Origin: Trabulsiella odontotermitis
GTDB lineage: Bacteria; Pseudomonadota; Gammaproteobacteria; Enterobacterales; Enterobacteriaceae
Length of the DNA: 64,000 nucleotides
Reading direction: 5' to 3'
Assembly: GCF_001297775.1 (NCBI RefSeq)
Contig: NZ_LIFX01000012.1
Span: forward strand, 105,706 to 169,705
Shown: positions 59,708 to 64,000 of the stretch, in pieces
Position numbering within the stretch: position 1 is the first letter of the stretch
Layout: every line of letters begins with the position of its first letter
The notes under the pieces: generated by a model
The model's database searches: none
What the model was told of the DNA's origin: nothing
The model's input: the letters and a program-made list of their open reading frames with translations, nothing else
Position numbers and translations under genes: made by a program

Positions 59708-60736
59708 TTAAGCGATTAACTGTTCAGTACGTTCGCGCAGCACGTCGCGATAGTAGCGTTCGGCCACATCCGGGTGTGAACGCAGTCGTCCTTTGAGGTA
59801 GTTCCAGCCCACATCGCGCAGCAGCGGGTTTTGCGGATCACTTTGTGGGCCATGAGCTTCTTGCGCCAGCGCCTCCGGCAGCGCGTAGACAGGTACCACG
59901 GCGTCCAGTTGGGCACCGAGGAAGAAGGCAATCGACAGTCGCTCCTGATCTGCTGGCGGTGAGACGACGCGGTGAACCGTGGCGCGCAGATAACCGTTGG
60001 TCGCCAGTTCCAGCAGTTCGCCAATGTTCACGACAAAACTGCCGGGCAGTGGCGCGGCGTCGATCCATTCGCCTTCACTCACTTCCACCTGCAATCCTTT
60101 TTGCGCATCCTGCAGCAGAAAACTGAGGAAACCGGAATCTTTATGGGCGCCCACGCCCTGCGAACTTTGGCTTTCCTGTTGCCCGGGATAGCGGATCAGT
60201 TTGATGTGCTCGTTGGGTTTTTCGCCGTACAGCGCATCGAACGCCGTGACCGGCAGAAAGAGCGCTTCAGCAAATGCGCGCAGCAGATCGATAGCCATCC
60301 CGGTCATTGCCTGTTGCCACGTCAGCAGCGCGGGTTTCAGTGTCGGCAGGGCGGCAGGCCACAGATTGGGGCCCTGAAGCTGTTGCCAGCGCGGTGCGTC
60401 ATCAGCAAGCTGAAGGGCAGGGCGTTCAGCGCCGATGTCGAACTGTTCGCGCCAGTCGGGTTGCCCGCGCGTCAGCTCGGCTGCCGCCCGGTTGTAACCG
60501 CGAAAATGGGGGGAGTGGATCATCGCCACCTGCTGTTTTTGCGCCTCGCTGAGGGCAAAAAAGCGGCGGGCTTCCTGCTGCAATGTCCGCTGCAGTTCGT
60601 CTTCAATACCGTGATTGGTGAGATAGAAAAAGCCGACATCACGCGCGGCGTGGCGCAGCTGTTGCAGGAACGCAGGGCGTTCGGCGGGATTATGGTAGCG
60701 GGCAAAGTCCAGTACGGGCAGCGAGGTAATGCTCAT
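59708..60736 (-). CDS. Isopenicillin-N-synthase-family Fe(II) oxygenase, first gene of a sulfur(?)-uptake operon
   Basis: 342 residues. N-terminal DIOX_N region (LPVLDFARY, AARDVGFFYLTNHGI) and a C-terminal double-stranded beta-helix with the iron ligands His198, Asp200 (GAHKDSG) and His255 (TVHRV), and Arg266/Ser268 (RLSIAF) for a 2-oxoglutarate-type cosubstrate. Linked to a MetNIQ-type importer, like TauD with tauABC, so it may oxidise an imported sulfur compound; the substrate is unknown. AGGAGATAAC precedes the ATG, and an upstream cysteine-rich leader overlaps it. Confidence 0.9.
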   Translation of the reverse strand: MSITSLPVLDFARYHNPAERPAFLQQLRHAARDVGFFYLTNHGIEDELQRTLQQEARRFFALSEAQKQQVAMIHSPHFRGYNRAAAELTRGQPDWREQFDIGAERPALQLADDAPRWQQLQGPNLWPAALPTLKPALLTWQQAMTGMAIDLLRAFAEALFLPVTAFDALYGEKPNEHIKLIRYPGQQESQSSQGVGAHKDSGFLSFLLQDAQKGLQVEVSEGEWIDAAPLPGSFVVNIGELLELATNGYLRATVHRVVSPPADQERLSIAFFLGAQLDAVVPVYALPEALAQEAHGPQSDPQNPLLRDVGWNYLKGRLRSHPDVAERYYRDVLRERTEQLIA

Positions 60737-60812
60737 TGTTATCTCCTGAAAACAGGTGCGATGAAAATGTTCTTATGGGGAGTGTCGGGGAGTAACAACA
60801 ACAGCGCTGCAT
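60690..60812 (-). CDS. Cysteine-codon leader peptide upstream of the oxygenase operon
   Basis: 40 residues starting MQRCCCYSPTLPIRTF. ATG 60812 has GAGG eight bases upstream (60821-60824). Three consecutive UGU Cys codons (60795-60803) follow at codons 4-6. The frame ends 47 bases inside the oxygenase gene, out of frame, so the peptide itself is unlikely to matter; its translation would. Too short for normal gene finding. Confidence 0.7.
   Translation of the reverse strand: MQRCCCYSPTLPIRTFSSHLFSGDNNEHYLAARTGLCPLP
60733..60803 (-). promoter_or_regulatory. Predicted cysteine-responsive translational attenuator
   Basis: RNA from the leader Cys/Tyr/Ser codons, UUGUUACUCC (60789-60798), can pair with GGAGAUAACAA (60736-60746) containing the oxygenase Shine-Dalgarno and start: ten Watson-Crick pairs with one bulged A, extended by two wobbles and one A-U through the AUG. 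A ribosome stalled at Cys codons would mask the upstream arm and free the start. Computed by eye; no folding energy was calculated. Confidence 0.65.
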
Positions 60813-60908
60813 GGTGAATTCCTCATGACGGGTTTCTGAATGCAGAGTGCCTGAAGCGGAATTTTTCAACCAATACCGTTCTTTTCTAACTTATGACGGC
60901 GCGGGGTT

Positions 60909-60945
60909 CGGTGCTTTTGCATAAAACGCATAACGCAAAGGCACC
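60909..60945 (-). repeat. Inverted repeat downstream of the GNAT gene
   Basis: 12-bp arms with one mismatch (CGGTGCTTTTGC/GCAAAGGCACCG), 13-base loop. It lies just after the GNAT stop and before the leader; no U-run, so a weak terminator at most. Confidence 0.45.
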
Positions 60946-60958
60946 GGCGTGGGGAGAA

Positions 60959-61660
60959 TTACTGGCGGCAGCTTTCCAGCGTGTTCAGTTGCTTGCCGTC
61001 GGTGGTGAAGTTGTCGGCTGACAGCCACTGACGAAAGGCGCGATCGAGGGCGGGCCATTCTTTGTCGATAACGGAAAACCAGTCGGTGTCGCGGTTATGG
61101 CCTTTCGCCACCAGTGCCTGACGGAACCGTCCTTCATACTGAAATCCCAGACGTGCTGCCGCGAGGCGCGACGGTTCATTGAGGCTGTTGCATTTCCATT
61201 CATAGCGTCGATAACCCAGCGTGTCGAAGGCGTAGCGCATCAGCAGCCACTGGGCTTCTGTCGACAACGGCGTGCGCGTCATCAGAGAAGAGAAATGCAC
61301 ACTGCCAACTTCCATCACGCCGTTTCTGGCATCAATACGCATCAGGGCCAGCGAGCCGACCGGGGCGTTAGATTGCTTGTCGATAACGGCAAAATGGAGC
61401 GGATCCTGCAGCGCACTGATGCTCTCAACCCAACGGGTAAAGTCCCCGGCATTGCTGTCCGGTTCACGGGCGAGCCACGTCCAGCTGCGGGTATCGGGCG
61501 ACAGGCGATAAGCAGCAAACAGCGCGCTGGCATGACGAACCTGCAACGGTTCAAGGCGACATAAACGCCCCTCCAGGGTCACACGTTCAGGGAAGGGGCG
61601 GGGTTGCCAGTCAGGAAGCGCGTCGCCAACGGGCTGGCCAAACTGATTAAACTGAGTCAT
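60959..61660 (-). CDS. GNAT-family N-acetyltransferase
   Basis: 233 residues. RimJ/RimL-type GNAT: LEPLQVRHASALFAAY, VMEVGSVHFSSLMTRTPLSTEA and the acetyl-CoA-binding R-Y-E-W-K-C-N-S-L-N-E-P-S segment with AARLGFQYEGRFRQ. Substrate unknown; relatives acetylate ribosomal or small-molecule amines. Not present at this site in E. coli. Confidence 0.88.
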   Translation of the reverse strand: MTQFNQFGQPVGDALPDWQPRPFPERVTLEGRLCRLEPLQVRHASALFAAYRLSPDTRSWTWLAREPDSNAGDFTRWVESISALQDPLHFAVIDKQSNAPVGSLALMRIDARNGVMEVGSVHFSSLMTRTPLSTEAQWLLMRYAFDTLGYRRYEWKCNSLNEPSRLAAARLGFQYEGRFRQALVAKGHNRDTDWFSVIDKEWPALDRAFRQWLSADNFTTDGKQLNTLESCRQ

Positions 61661-61738
61661 GGGAATATCCTAATGGGAACACGCTATGAGCGTATGCTGT
61701 TCCGCGTCGGATGAAAAGATGCTCAGTGGGTGCCAGCA

Positions 61739-62200
61739 TCAGCTGGCACGGGTGAGGGTATAGATATCGTAGAAAGAGAGCTCGCCTTTAGTGGCAACCA
61801 TTTTTTGTAGCTGTGATTTTTGCTGTTCTGCGACGTCGGGTGACTGGAGAATATTGTCAATTAACTGCGAAGGCACGAAACGGGTGTTGTACCATTCGCC
61901 GTTATAACAAACGCGGAAATCCAGCACATCGATATCTTCATAGTGATAACGCGGGAAAACATCGAAAAAGAAAAACCCGTTCAACAGAATAAATAATACC
62001 AGCAGCAACCAGACCGAATCGGCCAGCGTTTCGCTGCGCAGCATCACAATCAGCGTGGCCAGAAACGCTGCATACATACCGAGAAACAGACCAGGATGAT
62101 TGCGAATAAAACTGATACTGAAGCGCGGTCGGTTGTCGCGCTTCTCCTGAAGATTGAGCTCATCAATGGTGTTGGTGAGCAGCCGCTGGATCTCTGTCAT
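61739..62200 (-). CDS. ylaC: Inner membrane protein YlaC
   Basis: 153 residues. Two transmembrane helices (about 37-56 and 63-81) and a cytoplasmic C-terminal part ([23 protein letters not shown]). Function unknown. In E. coli it is next to maa; here the next gene is hha. Confidence 0.93.
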   Translation of the reverse strand: MTEIQRLLTNTIDELNLQEKRDNRPRFSISFIRNHPGLFLGMYAAFLATLIVMLRSETLADSVWLLLVLFILLNGFFFFDVFPRYHYEDIDVLDFRVCYNGEWYNTRFVPSQLIDNILQSPDVAEQQKSQLQKMVATKGELSFYDIYTLTRAS

Positions 62201-62410
62201 CCGGACCTCGGGTTTGGCTATGGTATAGGGAAACAGCCTATTTTATGTTGCGAAAACCGAGGTGGAAAGTAACAGATTGGTTGCAGAAAAGCATAACAGT
62301 TGGCTGCAAAAACCGTTGCAGGGAACAATCCCGATAATGCTGTATGTACGCAGAGGCCACAGGTCTGGAAGCAGAAGCGAAGACAAACATACGGTGAAGT
62401 GAACGCAAAA

Positions 62411-62629
62411 TTACCGGATAAACTTCCATACGGAGGTCGGGATCTTGTCGTAAAGTTTATTCATCGTCAATTCAGCGAGACGATGATCGGCCGCTGAGTA
62501 AAATACAGCCAGTTCATTGTCGGGAAGTTCATATTTATTTTTTTCGATAACACGTTCAAGGGTATCAATAGACTGACAACGTCGCAGACGCAACAAATAA
62601 TCATTTTTGGTTAGTGGTTTATCTGACAT
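62411..62629 (-). CDS. hha: Nucleoid-associated modulator Hha
   Basis: 72 residues from [18 protein letters not shown], exact length. It binds H-NS and modulates horizontally acquired and virulence genes; also the toxin partner of TomB. A longer frame to 62662 overlaps tomB and is not conserved. Confidence 0.97.
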   Translation of the reverse strand: MSDKPLTKNDYLLRLRRCQSIDTLERVIEKNKYELPDNELAVFYSAADHRLAELTMNKLYDKIPTSVWKFIR

Positions 62630-62655
62630 AAATTCACCTGTTGTTTGTAATATCT

Positions 62656-63030
62656 TTAACATGAAAGACTGACGGGATTAGCCCTGCTCGCATTGGTGAA
62701 ACAACGAAAAAGTCTGTTCCCGGACTTCCGCCATTTCTGCAGATCCTCTGCATTAATCCCATAGTTACCGAACAACATAAAAGTGTCGTCCAGGTATTCA
62801 TCAATCTGAGCAATCAGTTTATTGTCTTCATTATACTTAATTTTATAATTAAGTGCGAAGGTCGCAATGTGCTCGATCAGCTCATTCAACTGAAGATTAA
62901 CCGCGGAGGTTGGGTCGTTAACCCAGCCGTGGTTACTCTCCTCAAGGTTAGCAAGACAATCATGATACAGGGTTTCACAGAGAAATTTAAGCTGTGCGAT
63001 ATCATGTCTTTTTGGCGAATATTCGTCCAT
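62656..63030 (-). CDS. tomB: Hha antidote TomB (YbaJ)
   Basis: 124 residues, exact E. coli length. Four-helix protein with [24 protein letters not shown] and [27 protein letters not shown]. Counteracts Hha and represses motility-type functions in biofilms. Pair order tomB-hha is as in E. coli. Confidence 0.96.
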   Translation of the reverse strand: MDEYSPKRHDIAQLKFLCETLYHDCLANLEESNHGWVNDPTSAVNLQLNELIEHIATFALNYKIKYNEDNKLIAQIDEYLDDTFMLFGNYGINAEDLQKWRKSGNRLFRCFTNASRANPVSLSC

Positions 63031-63501
63031 AACGCATCCCCTTATGAGTGGTATACACGACGACGATAAAACACCGTTTCGGGATGGAGACTACTGACTG
63101 ACCTGAGGCATTAGCTGTAAACCTGATTAGCTATTACTATAATCTACTCTTATAAAGATTTCACTGGCCTATTACGAAAAATTACAAATATTCGTTGTTA
63201 TTAAAGTTAATCTTCTGGCTCTGTAAGTAAAACTAAACCGTGAGACACAGGATTAAAGGCTAAGTTCCATGTATGGCCCTTTAAATTCATTAAGTTAGTA
63301 TTATTACCCACCATTTAATGGCAATTCTTTGAGTGATCACTCAGCCAAGAATATTCCTGGTGGTCTGCTCAGTTCCCGTAGAAAGCATATTTAGTCCACA
63401 CAGGCTAAAGGGAAAAATCGCTATAATGTATATTATATACTTTAATCACCTTATCTTAAATATATCTTAACGCAATAAGTTCATTTTGAGATTCAGTCGA
63501 T
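63031..63501. other. 471-base gene-free region between tomB and acrB
   Basis: AT-rich upstream region of tomB. It contains a perfect 14-bp palindrome TGAGTGATCACTCA (63330-63343) and TA-rich stretches such as TATATTATATAC. No gene seen; a similar long gap exists in E. coli. Confidence 0.6.
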
Positions 63502-63528
63502 AAAAAAAGGGCCGCATACGCGGCCCTT
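63502..63528 (-). terminator. Terminator of acrB
   Basis: Hairpin AAGGGCCGC-ATAC-GCGGCCCTT followed on the minus strand by seven U. Confidence 0.92.
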
Positions 63529-63539
63529 GATTGGCAGGA

Positions 63540-64000
<461 letters not shown>

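Noticed and set aside
60937..60958. Possible rho-independent terminator after the GNAT gene
   Set aside because: The inverted repeat has no U-run; listed only as a repeat.
62238..62429. 63-codon minus-strand frame between ylaC and hha
   Set aside because: No ribosome-binding site and no family features; not a maa remnant that I can see.

Overview
This window is core chromosome of an enterobacterium close to Escherichia, Salmonella and Citrobacter, most likely a Citrobacter-type organism (inference from near-identical housekeeping proteins, E. coli-like gene order and the accessory genes between the conserved blocks). There are no tRNA or rRNA genes, no prophage, no insertion sequence and no CRISPR array.

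Positions 1-33250 follow the tsx-to-fadM block of E. coli: tsx (partial), yajI, the nrdR-ribD-ribH-nusB-thiL-pgpA cluster, yajO, the dxs-ispA-xseB isoprenoid/exonuclease operon, thiI, yajL-panE, yajQ, yajR, the cytochrome bo3 operon cyoABCDE, ampG, yajG, bolA, then the proteostasis run tig-clpP-clpX-lon-hupB-ppiD, followed by ybaV and fadM. clpP and lon have readable sigma-32 promoters. A hicAB toxin-antitoxin pair sits between fadM and queC. Positions 33950-45731 continue with queC, ybaE, cof, decR, mdlA-mdlB, glnK-amtB (sigma-54 promoter plus an NtrC-type site), tesB, ybaY, atl and ffs (4.5S RNA).

From 45.7 kb on, the E. coli backbone (ffs, ybaA, pdeB/ylaB, ylaC, hha, tomB, acrB) is interleaved with accessory genes: a RidA-like/TetR divergent pair, a GFA-fold protein, an unrecognised two-gene operon whose first product looks like a ribbon-helix-helix protein, a MocR regulator divergent from a YczE-like membrane protein, an orphan lacZ, rcnA/rcnR with intact RcnR operators, a flavin reductase, and a four-gene oxygenase-MetQ-MetN-MetI-like operon. 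maa, which lies between ylaC and hha in E. coli, is absent.

The most interesting item is the leader of the oxygenase/ABC operon (minus strand, 60690-60812). A 40-codon reading frame with a good ribosome-binding site has three consecutive cysteine codons near its start and runs out of frame across the oxygenase start. The RNA at the Cys codons can pair by ten Watson-Crick pairs (one bulge) with the Shine-Dalgarno and start region of the oxygenase. This is what a cysteine-sensing translational attenuator would look like, and it suggests that the operon scavenges an organic sulfur compound when cysteine is short.
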